DNA from: Streptomyces cellulosae
Lineage (GTDB): Bacteria > Actinomycetota > Actinomycetes > Streptomycetales > Streptomycetaceae
Assembly (NCBI RefSeq): GCF_000721105.1
Contig: NZ_JOEV01000009.1
Location: 124,001-188,000, forward strand
Direction: 5' to 3'
DNA length: 64,000 nucleotides
A program made the position numbers and the translations under genes. Under the pieces are notes generated by a model. It did no database searches and was not told the DNA's origin. It worked only from the letters and a program-made list of their open reading frames with translations. Below are positions 1 to 8,983 of this stretch, piece after piece (position 1 is the first letter of the stretch; the number at the start of each line of letters is the position of its first letter).

Positions 1-1570
1 CGGTCAGGAGTCCGGCGGCGGGGCCGAGCAGGCCGCTGAGGCGGTCCTTCGCCGCGAGCAGCGCACCCGTGCCGTCCTTGCGGCGCAGGCCCAGGGCGAG
101 GGCCTCGTGGCGGGCCTGGGTCGCGGCCCGTCTGCGTTCCGCCGCGGTGGCCGCCTCCCGGGCCGCCGTGAACGCGGCCTCCGCCTCGGCGAGTTGCCGC
201 TTGGCGGCGTCGTGCCGCTCGGCGAGTTCGGCGTCGCCGGCGTCGAGGCCGTCGACCTCGGCCTTGAGCGCCTCGTACTCCTCCTGCGCGGCGAAGGCCC
301 GTTCCTGGGCCTCGTCACGGGCGGCGGCCAGCCGGTCGATCTCGGCCTGGGCGGAGGACGCGCGGGAACGGGCCGCGTTGACCTGGCCGTTGAGCCGGGC
401 GAGACCCTCGCGGCGGTCCGCGATCGCGCGGGCGACGTCCTTCAGTCGCCGCTCCTCATGTGCCAGCTCGCGTTCCAGGTCGGCCCGGTGGGCGACCGTG
501 TCCTCCAGGGCACGTTCGGCCGCCTCCAGGGCGGCTTCGAGCTCGGCCTCCTGCTCACGGATCCGGGCGGCCTCGCGCTCCATGTCCTCGGGGTCGCGGC
601 CGCGCCGCTCCTCGGGGGGCACGGAAGTCGCGCTCTTCACGCGCGCGTCGGCCAGGGAGATCGTGCCGCGCACTCGCTCGGCCAACTGGGAGAGCTCGTA
701 CCAGGTCTGCTGGGCGCGCTGGAGCCGGGGGGTGAGCTGCCGTACCTCGTCCTCCAGGAGCGCCTCGCGCTGGAGGGCCTTCTTCAGCTCCAGCTCGGCG
801 GCTTCCTTGCGTTCCTTGAGCGCCGCCTCGTCCGCGATCTCGGCCTTCAGCGCCTCCCGCAGTCGTACGAGATCGTCGGCGAGCAGGCGCAGGCGCGCGT
901 CGCGGAGGTCGGCCTGGATCACGGCGGCTCGGCGGGCGACCGCCGCCTGCCGGCCGAGCGGCTTGAGCTGGCGCCGGAGTTCGTCCGTCAGGTCCTGCAC
1001 GCGCGCGAGGTTGGCCTGCATCGCGTCCAGTTTCCGCAGCGCCTTCTCCTTGCGCTTGCGGTGCTTGAGGACTCCGGCCGCCTCCTCGATGAAGGCCCGG
1101 CGGCCCATGGGGTCGGCGTGCAGGACGGAGTCGAGCTGGCCCTGACCGACGATGACGTGCATCTCGCGGCCGATGCCGGAGTCGGACAGCAGTTCCTGGA
1201 TGTCGAGGAGCCGGCAGGTGTCGCCGTTGATCTGGTACTCACTGCCGCCGTTGCGGAACATGATCCGCGTGATGGTGACCTCGGCGTACTCGATGGGCAG
1301 GGCCCCGTCGGAGTTGTCGATGGTCAGGGACACCTCGGCGCGGCCCAGCGGGGGTCGGCCGGTGGTGCCGGCGAAGATGACGTCCTCCATCTTGCCGCCG
1401 CGCAGCGACTTGGCGCCCTGTTCGCCCATGACCCAGCTGAGGGCGTCCACCACGTTGGACTTGCCCGAGCCGTTCGGTCCGACGACGCACGTGATGCCCG
1501 GCTCGAACCGGAGCGTGGTCGCCGATGCGAACGACTTGAACCCTCGGAGGGTCAGGGCCTTCAGGTGCAC
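1..1570 (-). CDS. smc: Chromosome segregation protein SMC, N-terminal part (runs off the window)
   Basis: SMC ATPase that organises and segregates the chromosome with ScpA/ScpB. Only the first ~523 residues are in the window; the family is ~1180 residues in Streptomyces. The N-terminus reads [16 protein letters not shown], the Walker A is GPNGSGKSN at about residues 32-40, and the Q-loop region GQGQLDSVL is near residue 145. From about residue 165 the chain is charged heptad coiled coil up to the window edge, where the hinge should follow. The GTG start at 1570 places the family N-terminus correctly; GGAAGG lies 14 nt upstream, which is rather far. The reading frame is open throughout. Its downstream partner cannot be seen. 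Confidence 0.97.
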   Translation of the reverse strand, partial: MHLKALTLRGFKSFASATTLRFEPGITCVVGPNGSGKSNVVDALSWVMGEQGAKSLRGGKMEDVIFAGTTGRPPLGRAEVSLTIDNSDGALPIEYAEVTITRIMFRNGGSEYQINGDTCRLLDIQELLSDSGIGREMHVIVGQGQLDSVLHADPMGRRAFIEEAAGVLKHRKRKEKALRKLDAMQANLARVQDLTDELRRQLKPLGRQAAVARRAAVIQADLRDARLRLLADDLVRLREALKAEIADEAALKERKEAAELELKKALQREALLEDEVRQLTPRLQRAQQTWYELSQLAERVRGTISLADARVKSATSVPPEERRGRDPEDMEREAARIREQEAELEAALEAAERALEDTVAHRADLERELAHEERRLKDVARAIADRREGLARLNGQVNAARSRASSAQAEIDRLAAARDEAQERAFAAQEEYEALKAEVDGLDAGDAELAERHDAAKRQLAEAEAAFTAAREAATAAERRRAATQARHEALALGLRRKDGTGALLAAKDRLSGLLGPAAGLLT

Positions 1571-1717
1571 GCCGCTGGACTCTACCTTCCGGGGGTGTCT
1601 CACTCCATGAACCCACGGTTTCACCGATGAACGTGCAGGGCACACCAGACGTTAAAGACGGTGAAAGGATGCGTCGGTCAGCAAAGCGGGGGAGAACGCG
1701 GAGCGGGGGCAAGAAAG

Positions 1718-1739
1718 AAGGGACGCCGAAGCGTCCCTT
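1718..1739 (-). terminator. Hairpin terminator after the small coiled-coil gene
   Basis: Nine-bp perfect stem AAGGGACGC/GCGTCCCTT with a 4-nt loop. On the minus strand it is followed by CTTTCTTG, a T-rich tail that is unusual in this GC-rich DNA. It lies ~75 bp past the stop at 1813, so it most likely ends the minus-strand transcript before smc. Confidence 0.7.
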
Positions 1740-1812
1740 GCAACTCTGACAACTTAGCGGTTGATATGGGCTGCCCAACCACTGCGTGAGCTGTCGTGGA
1801 GCGATGCAGCGA

Positions 1813-2016
1813 TCAGGTGAGCGCAGGCTCCGCCTGGTGTGCGTCGATGCTCTCCATGATCCTGTCGTGAGAAGCGGCAGCCGCGAGCGAGTCGTTCTCG
1901 GCCTGGATCCGTACAAGCTCGGATTCCAGGTCCTGGACGCGCTGCTGGAGCCGTCGCATCTCGGCGAGGAGTCGAGGGTCGGAGCCGCCGACGTAACCGA
2001 GAAGCGCCTTTGCCAT
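1813..2016 (-). CDS. Small conserved coiled-coil protein, function unknown
   Basis: 67 residues beginning MAKALLGYVGG. After a short glycine-containing head, residues ~13-45 form a strong heptad helix (LLAEMRRLQQRVQDLESELV), then an acidic tail. No signal peptide or membrane segment. The ATG at 2016 is chosen because GGAGGA lies 8 nt upstream; the longer frame upstream has no such site. It lies between smc and acyP on the same strand with its own terminator at 1718-1739. The coiled coil suggests an oligomerising or adaptor protein, but I do not recognise a function. Confidence 0.8.
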   Translation of the reverse strand: MAKALLGYVGGSDPRLLAEMRRLQQRVQDLESELVRIQAENDSLAAAASHDRIMESIDAHQAEPALT

Positions 2017-2087
2017 GATGGATGGTCCTCCACACTGAGTGACCGACCGAAGCGGTGTGGGTCGTGAGGGATTCGCACCCGCATTGC

Positions 2088-2126
2088 TTGGCATTGTTGA
2101 GTTGTGCTGCCGTTCAACCATGCCAA
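2088..2126. promoter_or_regulatory. Long imperfect inverted repeat in the 381-bp gap 2017-2397
   Basis: The gap between acyP and the small coiled-coil gene has no convincing gene. It holds a nested palindrome: TTGGCAT (2088-2094) pairs with ATGCCAA (2120-2126) and GTTGA (2096-2100) with TCAAC (2114-2118), separated by one 1x1 mismatch and a 13-nt loop. It sits ~70 bp upstream of the small gene's start, so it could be an operator, a leader hairpin or the end of the acyP transcript. The next 25 bp (2062-2083) contain a tRNA T-arm-like stretch on the minus strand, but no cloverleaf can be built. Confidence 0.45.
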
Positions 2127-2397
2127 ACAGGTAAGGTGCGCGGGGTGCTTTCAGCGTCTCACCAAAAAGTTTGACGGTCAACACGATCACGCCCCGTATT
2201 GGCGGGCACCCCGGTTCTGCGCGGCCTGGAACGGCGGCGCGACGGCTCTCACAGGGCCCTCGGGGCGTGTCGATCATCCTTACGTGCGGAGCCTGCCACT
2301 GCAAGGGGTTCTTGGCAACCACCAGGGCCTTTCTGCTCCAGGCATGTGCCGGTGGCACGACCCTCCGCTTCCGCCTGCGTCGTTTTACAGAACCGGG

Positions 2398-2679
2398 TCA
2401 GCGGATGGCGAAGCCGTCATAGCCCCCGCGCGGTGTGTCCCAGATCTCGGTGACCCCGTCCACGCGCCCGGGCGTGTCGTCACCCTGGAGCCAGTCGAGG
2501 AGCCCCTGGCACCCCGGACGCGGGCCCTCCGCGACCACCTGGACCCGGCCATCGGCCAGATTGAGAGCAAAGCCACTCAGGCCGCCGATCTCCAGGGCCT
2601 TGGCACGGGTGAACCAGCGGAAACCCACACCTTGGACGCGTCCCCGCACCCAGGCGACCAGCCGTACATCCTCGCTCAT
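2398..2679 (-). CDS. acyP: Acylphosphatase
   Basis: 93-residue acylphosphatase, which hydrolyses carboxyl-phosphate bonds such as acetyl phosphate. The signature [15 protein letters not shown] (residues ~11-25) carries the phosphate-binding loop and catalytic Arg, and the catalytic Asn is in [17 protein letters not shown] (~38-52). The length is typical. It is a single gene on the same strand as smc in the usual Streptomyces order. Confidence 0.95.
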   Translation of the reverse strand: MSEDVRLVAWVRGRVQGVGFRWFTRAKALEIGGLSGFALNLADGRVQVVAEGPRPGCQGLLDWLQGDDTPGRVDGVTEIWDTPRGGYDGFAIR

Positions 2680-2766
2680 GACTGCAACCTAACCGGGCAA
2701 TGTCTCGTCTGACACTTCCTCCCCTGGCGCCATGCGGTACCGTCCTCCACCAATGAATCTCATACG

Positions 2767-2790
2767 AAACTCACTCGATCGTGTGAGTTT
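2767..2790. promoter_or_regulatory. Inverted repeat AAACTCAC-N8-GTGAGTTT upstream of the CAP-domain gene
   Basis: Perfect 8-bp arms (2767-2774 and 2783-2790) around a TCGATCGT centre, 58 bp before the CAP-domain start. The position and symmetry suggest a dimeric regulator site controlling that gene; no T-run follows, so a terminator is less likely. The regulator is unknown. Confidence 0.5.
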
Positions 2791-2847
2791 TGTGACCTTG
2801 GTTGGCCGGGGGGACGCGTCGACCGCCAGGACGAGAAAGGCAAGGAC

Positions 2848-4077
2848 ATGGGACGCCACCGACGCTCCGCCGCCGGCCGCGCCGCCACGGGCCGCGCCAC
2901 GGGAGTCACACAGAACGGCTCTTCCACGGGGAGCCACCATCCGCAGGACTCGTACAGCTTCGACTACGAGCCGCGGGGCTCCTACGTTCACGGCGCGCAG
3001 GACTCGTACGCGGGAGACCGCCCCACGATGGGCACAGCCGCCTATCTGAACCCCGAGGGTCACGCGGAGCCCCCCGCCCCGGCCCCGGAGACGTACCCCG
3101 AGACCCCCGACCCGGCTCTTGACGCGTACGCCGAGACGGCCGCAGCACGCAGTGCCGCCTACCTCTTCGCGACGGAGGAGGACTACGCCACGGTCTTCGG
3201 CACCGACGGCTTCAGACCCGACGGAGGGTCCCGGCGCGGGCGCTCGCGCCGCCGCAAGAAGCGGACCGCGACGCCGGTCAAGACCGGTCTGCTCGGGGTC
3301 TCCGCGGCGGTCGCCCTCGGCACGGTCGCGGTCGCCACGGGCGCCGTGCCCGGCCTCGACAACTACAAGATCGGCGGGGGCGGCCAAGGCGGCGGCGACA
3401 ACGTGCAGGCCGCCGGCACCCCCACCAACAGCCCGGCCGAGCAGGGCGGCACCTCGGGCAGCGCCCAGAGCCGCGACGACTCCGCGTCGACCAGCCGCGG
3501 CGCCGAACGCACCGTCTCCCCCACGCCCTCCCCCTCGACTTCCACCTCCACCTCGCCGTCGGCGGCCCCGACCAAGACGCCGCCGAAGAAGCCCACGGCC
3601 ACGCCCAGCGAGAAGCCGAAGCCCGACCCGCAGCCTCCGCGCAGTCAGGCCACCAAGGCGCCGGAGGAGCCCAGCGCTCCCGCCGCGACCGTCTCCGCCG
3701 AGGCCCAGGCGGCGGCCGAGGTGCTCAAGCTCGTGAACGAGGAGCGGGCGAAGGTGGGCTGCGACGCGGTCGCCGCGAACAGCGCGCTGTCCGAACTGGC
3801 CGAGACCTTCAGTCAGGCCATGGCCGAGCAGGGCTTCTTCGACCACACCGACCCGAGCGGCGCGACGCCGTGGGACCGTGCGGCGAAGGCCGGGATCACC
3901 GGCCTGGGCGGCGAGAACATAGCCCGGGGCCAGGCCGACGCGGCCGCGGTGATGGAGGCGTGGATGAACAGCCCCGGCCACAAGGCCAACATCCTCAACT
4001 GCGACTTCACGACGCTGGGGGTCGGCGTGCAGTTCGGGGCGGGCGGCCCGTGGTGGACGCAGGACTTCGGCTACTAG
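2848..4077 (+). CDS. Membrane-anchored CAP (SCP/PR1) domain protein
   Basis: 409 residues. There is a long hydrophilic cytoplasmic N-terminus (1-~140) ending in a basic patch (GRSRRRKKR), one membrane segment at ~145-168 (VKTGLLGVSAAVALGTVAVA), a Ser/Thr/Pro/Lys-rich extracellular linker (~180-285), and a C-terminal CAP domain (~290-409). The CAP marks are LVNEERAKVGC, the His of FFDHTDPSG, GENIARG and MNSPGHKANIL. The fold matches the secreted CAP/YkwD class, but the long cytoplasmic head makes it a type II membrane protein rather than a secreted one. The substrate is unknown. The ATG follows GAAAGGCAAGGAC. It is probably monocistronic and controlled from the palindrome at 2767-2790. Confidence 0.9.
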   Translation: MGRHRRSAAGRAATGRATGVTQNGSSTGSHHPQDSYSFDYEPRGSYVHGAQDSYAGDRPTMGTAAYLNPEGHAEPPAPAPETYPETPDPALDAYAETAAARSAAYLFATEEDYATVFGTDGFRPDGGSRRGRSRRRKKRTATPVKTGLLGVSAAVALGTVAVATGAVPGLDNYKIGGGGQGGGDNVQAAGTPTNSPAEQGGTSGSAQSRDDSASTSRGAERTVSPTPSPSTSTSTSPSAAPTKTPPKKPTATPSEKPKPDPQPPRSQATKAPEEPSAPAATVSAEAQAAAEVLKLVNEERAKVGCDAVAANSALSELAETFSQAMAEQGFFDHTDPSGATPWDRAAKAGITGLGGENIARGQADAAAVMEAWMNSPGHKANILNCDFTTLGVGVQFGAGGPWWTQDFGY

Positions 4078-4125
4078 GTGTCCTGTCCTGATCGCCCTGC
4101 GGGCGCGTCAACCGTGGCAAACAGT

Positions 4126-4163
4126 GCGCTAACCCACGGTTAGTGCAACCTGTTGGTTAGCGC
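4126..4163. promoter_or_regulatory. Putative operator of the HxlR regulator
   Basis: Perfect 9-bp inverted repeat GCGCTAACC (4126-4134) and GGTTAGCGC (4155-4163), with an extra GGTTAG between the arms at 4138-4143. It ends 22 bp before the HxlR start, so it overlaps the likely core promoter. This is what an autoregulated winged-helix dimer would bind. Confidence 0.6.
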
Positions 4164-4185
4164 TGTGGTCGCGTACGCTTGGGCC

Positions 4186-4587
4186 ATGGACACCATGCAG
4201 GAGCGCACGGAGGCGCAGGACCTCCCGTACGACGTGTTCGCCAGGGCCTGCCCTTCGCGCGGCACGCTGGAGCACGTCACGGGACGCTGGGGCGCGCTCA
4301 CCCTGGGCGCCCTGCACGAGGGCTCGCTGCGTTTCAACGAGTTGCGCCGCCGGGTCGACGGCGTGAGCGAGAAGATGCTGTCCCAGACCCTGCACGCGCT
4401 GGAGCGCGACGGCCTGGTCCACCGCGAGGCCCAGCCCACCAACCCGCCCCGGGTGGACTACGAACTGACCCCTCTCGGCCACGAGCTCGCCGAGCGCCTG
4501 CTGAGCCTCATCCGCTTCGTGGAGGGCCGGATGGACGACGTGCTCGCGGCCCGGCAGCGTTACGACGTGACGCGCGGGGCGCGCTGA
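4186..4587 (+). CDS. HxlR-family winged-helix transcriptional regulator
   Basis: 133 residues. The HxlR fold is visible: [63 protein letters not shown] (recognition helix ~61-72), then the wing ending in [10 protein letters not shown]. Only one Cys is near the N-terminus, as in HxlR members that sense electrophiles or quinones, so redox sensing is possible but unproven. The start is ATG 4186; an upstream in-frame GTG would run through the operator. Its 3' end overlaps the convergent mutM by 28 bp. No divergent target gene is present, so the regulon is unclear beyond autoregulation. Confidence 0.88.
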   Translation: MDTMQERTEAQDLPYDVFARACPSRGTLEHVTGRWGALTLGALHEGSLRFNELRRRVDGVSEKMLSQTLHALERDGLVHREAQPTNPPRVDYELTPLGHELAERLLSLIRFVEGRMDDVLAARQRYDVTRGAR

Positions 4588-5420
4588 CAGCGCGGGCAGA
4601 AGTAGCTGGACCGGTTCATCCAGGGCCGTCGGCGCATCGGAGTGGCGCAGCGCCTGCAGGGCAGGCCCTCGCGCCCGTACGCGTCGAGCGAGCGGTCGAA
4701 GTAGCCCGATTCGCCGTTGACGTTGACGTACAGGCTGTCGAAGCTGGTGCCGCCGACCGCGAGGGCCTCGTTCATCACGTCCCGGATGTGGCCCAGGAGT
4801 TCGGCCGTCCGCGGGCGGGTGAGGTTCGCGGTCGGGCGCTCGTAGTGGATGCGGGAGCGCCAGAGGGCCTCGTCCGCGTATATGTTGCCGACGCCGCTGA
4901 TCAACGACTGGTCCAGCAGGGCCCGTTTGACGGTGCTGCGCTTGCGGCGCAGGGCCTGGTGGAAGGCCTCGTCGTCGAAGAGCGGGTCGAGGGGGTCGCG
5001 GGCGATGTGCGCGATCACGTCGGGCAGTCCGTCGGGGCTCGTGTCGTGCAACGACAGGCCACCGAAGGTGCGTTGGTCGACGAAGCGGAGCTCGGTGTCG
5101 ACCTCGTCCGCGAACCTCACCCGGATCCGCAGGTGCTTCTCGTCCGGCGCCGCGTGCGGCTGGACCAGCAGCTGGCCGCTCATGCCGAGGTGGGCCAGGA
5201 TCGCCTGCCCCGTGTCCTCGAGCGGCAGCCACAGGTACTTGCCGCGCCGGCTGGGGGTGCCGACGCGGTGACCCCCCAGCCGGTGGGCGAAGTCGTCCGC
5301 GCCGGCCACGTGACGGCGTACGGCACGCGGGTGCAGCACCTCGGCCTCGGCGACCGTCCGATGGGCGACCCACCGCTCCAGGCCGCGCCGGACGACCTCG
5401 ACCTCGGGCAACTCGGGCAT
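4560..5420 (-). CDS. mutM: Formamidopyrimidine-DNA glycosylase (Fpg/MutM)
   Basis: 286 residues. Bifunctional glycosylase/AP lyase that removes 8-oxoguanine and formamidopyrimidines. It starts [15 protein letters not shown] (catalytic Pro after Met removal, Glu2). It has the H2TH region [15 protein letters not shown] and a C-terminal zinc finger [13 protein letters not shown]...YFCPRC with four Cys. GGGGGAGCC directly precedes the ATG. It is separated from rnc by a 14-bp-stem terminator, so it probably has its own promoter. Its 3' end overlaps the convergent HxlR gene. Confidence 0.97.
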   Translation of the reverse strand: MPELPEVEVVRRGLERWVAHRTVAEAEVLHPRAVRRHVAGADDFAHRLGGHRVGTPSRRGKYLWLPLEDTGQAILAHLGMSGQLLVQPHAAPDEKHLRIRVRFADEVDTELRFVDQRTFGGLSLHDTSPDGLPDVIAHIARDPLDPLFDDEAFHQALRRKRSTVKRALLDQSLISGVGNIYADEALWRSRIHYERPTANLTRPRTAELLGHIRDVMNEALAVGGTSFDSLYVNVNGESGYFDRSLDAYGREGLPCRRCATPMRRRPWMNRSSYFCPRCQRAPRVTS

Positions 5421-5450
5421 GGGCTCCCCCGTGACAAACCGGTGTATGAG

Positions 5451-5489
5451 CCGAGCGCCCGCCCTCGGAACACGGGGGCGGGCGCTCGG
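5451..5489 (-). terminator. Terminator between rnc and mutM
   Basis: Fourteen-bp perfect GC-rich stem (CCGAGCGCCCGCCC 5451-5464 with 5476-5489) and an 11-nt loop, just after the rnc stop. There is no U-run, as is common in Streptomyces. It marks the end of the rpmF-rnc transcription unit. Confidence 0.75.
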
Positions 5490-5504
5490 ACTGCGCTCGT
5501 TCGG

Positions 5505-6320
5505 TCAGGCGGAGACGGACGACGGACCTTCGCCGTCCTCCTGGGCGGCCTTCTCGGCCACCGTCTTGGCGCGCTCGTCCGCCGCGGCCCGGATGGACCG
5601 CCACGCGGATTCCGCGGCCTGCTGCTCCGCCTCCTTCTTGCTGCGGCCGGTGCCGGTGCCGTACGAGACGCCTCCGACGCGGGCGGCAGCAGTGAAGGTC
5701 TTCTCGTGGTCGGGGCCGGTCTCCGTGACCAGGTACTCGGGCACGCCGAGTCCTTCGGTCGCGGTGAGCTCCTGGAGACTGGTCTTCCAGTCCAGGCCGG
5801 CTCCGAGATTCGAGGACTTCTCGATCAGCGGGTCGAACAGGCGGTGCACCAGCTCCGCCGCCGAGTCGAGCCCCTGGTCGAGATAGACCGCGCCGATCAC
5901 CGCTTCCAGGGTGTCGGCGAGGATGGATGCCTTGTCCCGGCCGCCCGTGCCCTCTTCACCGCGGCCCAGCCGGATGAAGGAACCCAGGTCGAGCCCGCGG
6001 CCGACCTCCGCCAGCGCACGCGAGTTGACCACCGCGGCCCGCAACTTGGCCAGCTGGCCTTCGGGCAGGTCGGGGTGGGTGCGATACAGCGTGTCCGTGA
6101 CCACGAGGCCGAGGACGGAGTCCCCGAGGAACTCCAGGCGCTCGTTGGTCGGCAGGCCGCCGTTCTCGTATGCGTAGGAACGGTGGGTCAGCGCACGCAC
6201 CAGAAGGGCGGACTCGAGTGTGTACCCGAGCCGCCCTTCCAACAGCGTGTGGGACGAGGCCATGTTGTCCGCCGGGTCACCCGCACCTGTGCGGGCACCG
6301 TTCTTCTTAGGCGTGGACAC
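5505..6320 (-). CDS. rnc: Ribonuclease III
   Basis: 271 residues. Double-strand-specific endoribonuclease for rRNA processing and mRNA decay. In S. coelicolor the orthologue is AbsB, needed for global antibiotic production. The RNase III signature [15 protein letters not shown] and the second acidic patch [13 protein letters not shown] are in the N-terminal domain; a dsRBD ([20 protein letters not shown]...[16 protein letters not shown]) follows, then an acidic Ala/Glu tail. A GTG at 6320 with GAGAGG 4 nt upstream is preferred; another GTG at 6332 is possible. Starting 19 nt after rpmF, it is almost certainly co-transcribed with it. Confidence 0.95.
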   Translation of the reverse strand: MSTPKKNGARTGAGDPADNMASSHTLLEGRLGYTLESALLVRALTHRSYAYENGGLPTNERLEFLGDSVLGLVVTDTLYRTHPDLPEGQLAKLRAAVVNSRALAEVGRGLDLGSFIRLGRGEEGTGGRDKASILADTLEAVIGAVYLDQGLDSAAELVHRLFDPLIEKSSNLGAGLDWKTSLQELTATEGLGVPEYLVTETGPDHEKTFTAAARVGGVSYGTGTGRSKKEAEQQAAESAWRSIRAAADERAKTVAEKAAQEDGEGPSSVSA

Positions 6321-6339
6321 AGTGCCTCTCACCAGCCGC

Positions 6340-6513
6340 TCAGACCTCGAGGACCTGGCGCTTGTTGTAGGTGCCGCAAGACGGGCACGCGATGTGCTGC
6401 TGCTTGGGCTCGTGGCAGCGCTCACACGCAACCAGGGTGGGGACCGCAGCCTTCCACTGCGACCGGCGGTGGCGCGTGTTGCTGCGCGACATCTTCCGCT
6501 TCGGAACAGCCAC
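6340..6513 (-). CDS. rpmF: 50S ribosomal protein L32, Cys-containing form
   Basis: 57 residues, [20 protein letters not shown] at the N-terminus. It carries the zinc ribbon [17 protein letters not shown], so this is the C+ zinc-binding form rather than the Cys-free paralogue induced under zinc limitation. GTG start with GGAGAAG upstream. It is two bases after the DUF177 gene and 19 nt before rnc: the classic yceD-rpmF-rnc cluster. Confidence 0.97.
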   Translation of the reverse strand: MAVPKRKMSRSNTRHRRSQWKAAVPTLVACERCHEPKQQHIACPSCGTYNKRQVLEV

Positions 6514-6515
6514 GG

Positions 6516-7160
6516 CTACTTCTCCTGCTTCTCGTCGACGCCCGCTTCGGCGCCGCTGATCTCGTCCTTCTCGCCATCTTCGAGTGAACCGGCGAGTCCC
6601 TGCAGTGCCGCCCAACGGATGTCGACGGCGTCATGGTGGTGGTCCGGGTCGTCCGCAAGGCGCGCGCCGCACTGGGCGCACAGACCTGGGCAGTCTTCCT
6701 GGCACACCGGCTGCATCGGCAGTGCGAGCACCACCGCGTCCCGCAGCACGGGTTCGAGGTCGAACAGGCCGTCCTCGATGAAGAGCCTGTCCTCGTCGTC
6801 CTCGGCGTCGTCGGCCGGTTCCGCTTTCACGCGGCCCCGGTCGTCGGCGTCAGGGTACGAGAACATCTCCTGGAAGTCCGCTTCGAGCTGCAGCTCCAGC
6901 GGCTCCAGACACCTTACGCACTCCCCCTCGGCCGTTGCACGGGCGGTGCCGGTGACAAGCACACCTTCCATGACCGACTCGAGCCGGAGTTCGAGCTTCA
7001 CCGGGGCGCCTTCCGGCACTCCGATGACCCCCTGGATCCCGAGATCCTTGGGGGCGTCGATCGTGCGGGTCAGGCGCTGCAGCGCACCAGGCCGCCGACC
7101 CAGCTCGTGTGTGTCGAACACAAGAGGGTTGCGGTGGTCGAGGCGGGCGTTCAGGGCCAT
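6516..7160 (-). CDS. DUF177 / YceD-family protein
   Basis: 214 residues with the conserved core [21 protein letters not shown] and a C-terminal [16 protein letters not shown]ys cluster. YceD proteins are co-conserved with rpmF and linked to 23S rRNA accumulation in bacteria and plants. An acidic insert ([23 protein letters not shown]) separates the halves. The ATG at 7160 is the best start by family alignment, although AGCAGGA almost abuts it; a start further upstream cannot be excluded. The operon order to rpmF is invariant. Confidence 0.88.
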   Translation of the reverse strand: MALNARLDHRNPLVFDTHELGRRPGALQRLTRTIDAPKDLGIQGVIGVPEGAPVKLELRLESVMEGVLVTGTARATAEGECVRCLEPLELQLEADFQEMFSYPDADDRGRVKAEPADDAEDDEDRLFIEDGLFDLEPVLRDAVVLALPMQPVCQEDCPGLCAQCGARLADDPDHHHDAVDIRWAALQGLAGSLEDGEKDEISGAEAGVDEKQEK

Positions 7161-7310
7161 TCCTGCTTTCGATCTGCTGAGCTCGGGAACACTGCCCTTC
7201 GGTGTTCCCGGGCAGCGTTGATCGCGGACGTACACGCGACCGAAGAGCCAGGATACTGGACCTTTCGCGAACGGCCCAATCCGGTGGTCGCTGCCCGCCG
7301 GGCGCGGCTG

Positions 7311-8420
7311 TCAGCCGTTGCCTCGTCCCTGCTCGTAGGCCCGCAGCTGCTCCGCGCTGATCATGCTGGTGTCGAAGAGACTGGTCTCGTCGAGGGCGTG
7401 CGCCTGCTGCGGAATGTACCCCTGCTGGTCCTGCTGGTTTTGCTGGTCCTGGTGGGGCTGGTGGTCCTGGTGGGGCTGGCCCTGGTGGGGGTCGTACGCG
7501 GGCTGCTGGCCCTCGTAGCCCTGGTAGGCATACGGATCGGCCTGCTGGTAGCCGTACTGGTCCTGCTGGGTGCCGTACTGCTGCGGGTAACCGCCGTAGG
7601 GATCGGCTGCCTGGTGCTGGTAGCCGTACGCCGGCTGCGGGGCCTGCTGGTCGTAGTGCTGCGGTACGGGATGCTCGGCCGGGGCGGCAGGAGCGTCCGC
7701 CTCCGCCAGGGCGACCAGGTCGGCGAGGTAGTCGGCGTCGCTGGAGTGCTGCACGGTGGAGTCGTCGTCGGCGAGCAGTCCGAGGTCGTCGCTGGCGATC
7801 CGGCCGTGCAGCTTCTGGCGGCCGCGGCCGACGGCCTCCAGGGTCTTGGCGAGCACCGCCTCGAAGGCGCCGAGCTTGACGTCGACGTACTCGTCGGCGG
7901 TGCGGCGCAGGGTCTGCGGGTCGTGGCTGCGCTCGGGGGCGTCCTCGTCCTCGTAGCCCTGCTCGTCGGTGCCCGGGCCGGTACCGAGGAGCTTCTCGCG
8001 GCCGCGTCCGACCGAGCCGAGGGTCTTGGTGAGCACGACCTCGAAGTTGGCGAGCTTGGAGTCGACGTAGTCGTCGGCCTCCGCGCGGATCTCCTCGGCC
8101 TCCTGGCGGGCCTCGGAGAGGATGCGGTCGGCCTCGGCCTGGGAGCGGCGGGCGACCTCCGTGTCGGAGATCAAGGAGCCGCGCTCGGCGTGCGCCTGCC
8201 CGATGATCCGCTCGGCCTCCTGGCGGGCCTGCTCGACCATCTGCTCGCGGTCGCCGATCAGCTCCTGGGCCTGCGCCAGGGAGCCGGGCAGGGCCTGGCG
8301 TACCTCTTCGAGCATCGCGAGCAGTTCGGCGCGGTTGACCACGCACGAGGCCGACATGGGCATCGACCGGGCACCGGAGACCGTGGCCACGATCTCGTCG
8401 AGCTTCTTCTGCACGTCCAC
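7311..8420 (-). CDS. DivIVA-like coiled-coil protein with Gln/Tyr-rich tail
   Basis: 369 residues. N-terminal helix MDVQKKLDEIVATVSGARSMPMS, then ~45-120 a long charged coiled coil (EEVRQALPGSLAQAQELIGDREQMVEQARQ and following), then two related blocks, DDYVDSKLANFEVVLTKTLGSVGRGREKL and DEYVDVKLGAFEAVLAKTLEAVGRGRQKL, which are an internal duplication. The last ~130 residues are low-complexity Gln/Tyr/Pro/His (QQDQYGYQQADPYAYQ). Orthologues are annotated as ATP synthase F0 subunit b-like or cell-division initiation proteins. A role as a cytoskeletal or polar-growth scaffold is inference. GTG start at 8420. Confidence 0.8.
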   Translation of the reverse strand: MDVQKKLDEIVATVSGARSMPMSASCVVNRAELLAMLEEVRQALPGSLAQAQELIGDREQMVEQARQEAERIIGQAHAERGSLISDTEVARRSQAEADRILSEARQEAEEIRAEADDYVDSKLANFEVVLTKTLGSVGRGREKLLGTGPGTDEQGYEDEDAPERSHDPQTLRRTADEYVDVKLGAFEAVLAKTLEAVGRGRQKLHGRIASDDLGLLADDDSTVQHSSDADYLADLVALAEADAPAAPAEHPVPQHYDQQAPQPAYGYQHQAADPYGGYPQQYGTQQDQYGYQQADPYAYQGYEGQQPAYDPHQGQPHQDHQPHQDQQNQQDQQGYIPQQAHALDETSLFDTSMISAEQLRAYEQGRGNG

Positions 8421-8477
8421 CTGTGCTCGCCACTCTCTACAGCTGTGTTGGAGACGGACGGGACGACTGTAGCCCCA

Positions 8478-8957
8478 TCAGTCCTTGCGCAGGCGCTCGT
8501 TCAGAGCCTCGAGAACCCTGGGCGGCACCAGGTGGGAGACGTCTCCGCCCCAGGTCGCGACCTCCTTGACGAGCGAGGAGGACAGGAAGCTGTAGGTGGG
8601 GTTGGTCGGCACGAAGAGCGTCTCCACACCCGACAGGCCGTTGTTCATCTGGGCCATCTGCAGCTCGTAGTCGAAGTCGCTGACGGCGCGCAGGCCCTTG
8701 ACGATGGCCGGGATGTCGCGTTGCTTGCAGTAGTCGACGAGGAGGCCGTGGAAGGCCTCGACGATCACGTTGCCGTACTCGGCGGTGACCTCGCGGATCA
8801 GGTCGATCCGCTCGTCGATGTCGAACAGGCCCCGCTTGGACTTGTTGATCATGACCGCGACATAGACCTCGTCGTACAGACGGGAGGCGCGGGAAATGAT
8901 GTCGAGGTGTCCGTTGGTGATCGGGTCGAACGACCCGGGACAGACGGCGCGGCGCAC
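8478..8957 (-). CDS. coaD: Phosphopantetheine adenylyltransferase
   Basis: 159 residues. Fourth step of CoA synthesis: 4'-phosphopantetheine + ATP to dephospho-CoA. The nucleotidyltransferase motif GSFDPITNGHLDII (T/HxGH) is at the N-terminus and YSFLSSSLVKEVA near the C-terminus. I chose the GTG at 8957 (MRRAVCPGSFDP) because GAGGGA lies 6 nt upstream and the length fits the family. An ATG at 8987, overlapping the rsmD stop as ATGA, would add 10 residues. Confidence 0.95.
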   Translation of the reverse strand: MRRAVCPGSFDPITNGHLDIISRASRLYDEVYVAVMINKSKRGLFDIDERIDLIREVTAEYGNVIVEAFHGLLVDYCKQRDIPAIVKGLRAVSDFDYELQMAQMNNGLSGVETLFVPTNPTYSFLSSSLVKEVATWGGDVSHLVPPRVLEALNERLRKD

Positions 8958-8983
8958 TTGAGATCCCTCGCTCTCCGGTCCGG

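Noticed and set aside
107..1630. Long plus-strand frames over smc, and similar frames opposite mutM, DUF177, recG, gltX, accB, cvnA1/cvnA2 and cimA
   Set aside because: GC-rich Streptomyces genes produce open antisense frames. These show Arg/Gly/Ala-rich or scrambled text with no family motif.
2062..2126. tRNA gene on the minus strand
   Set aside because: A GGGTGCGAATCCC T-arm-like element and a GGTTGAACGGCAGC D-arm-like stretch are present, but no acceptor or anticodon stem can be formed.
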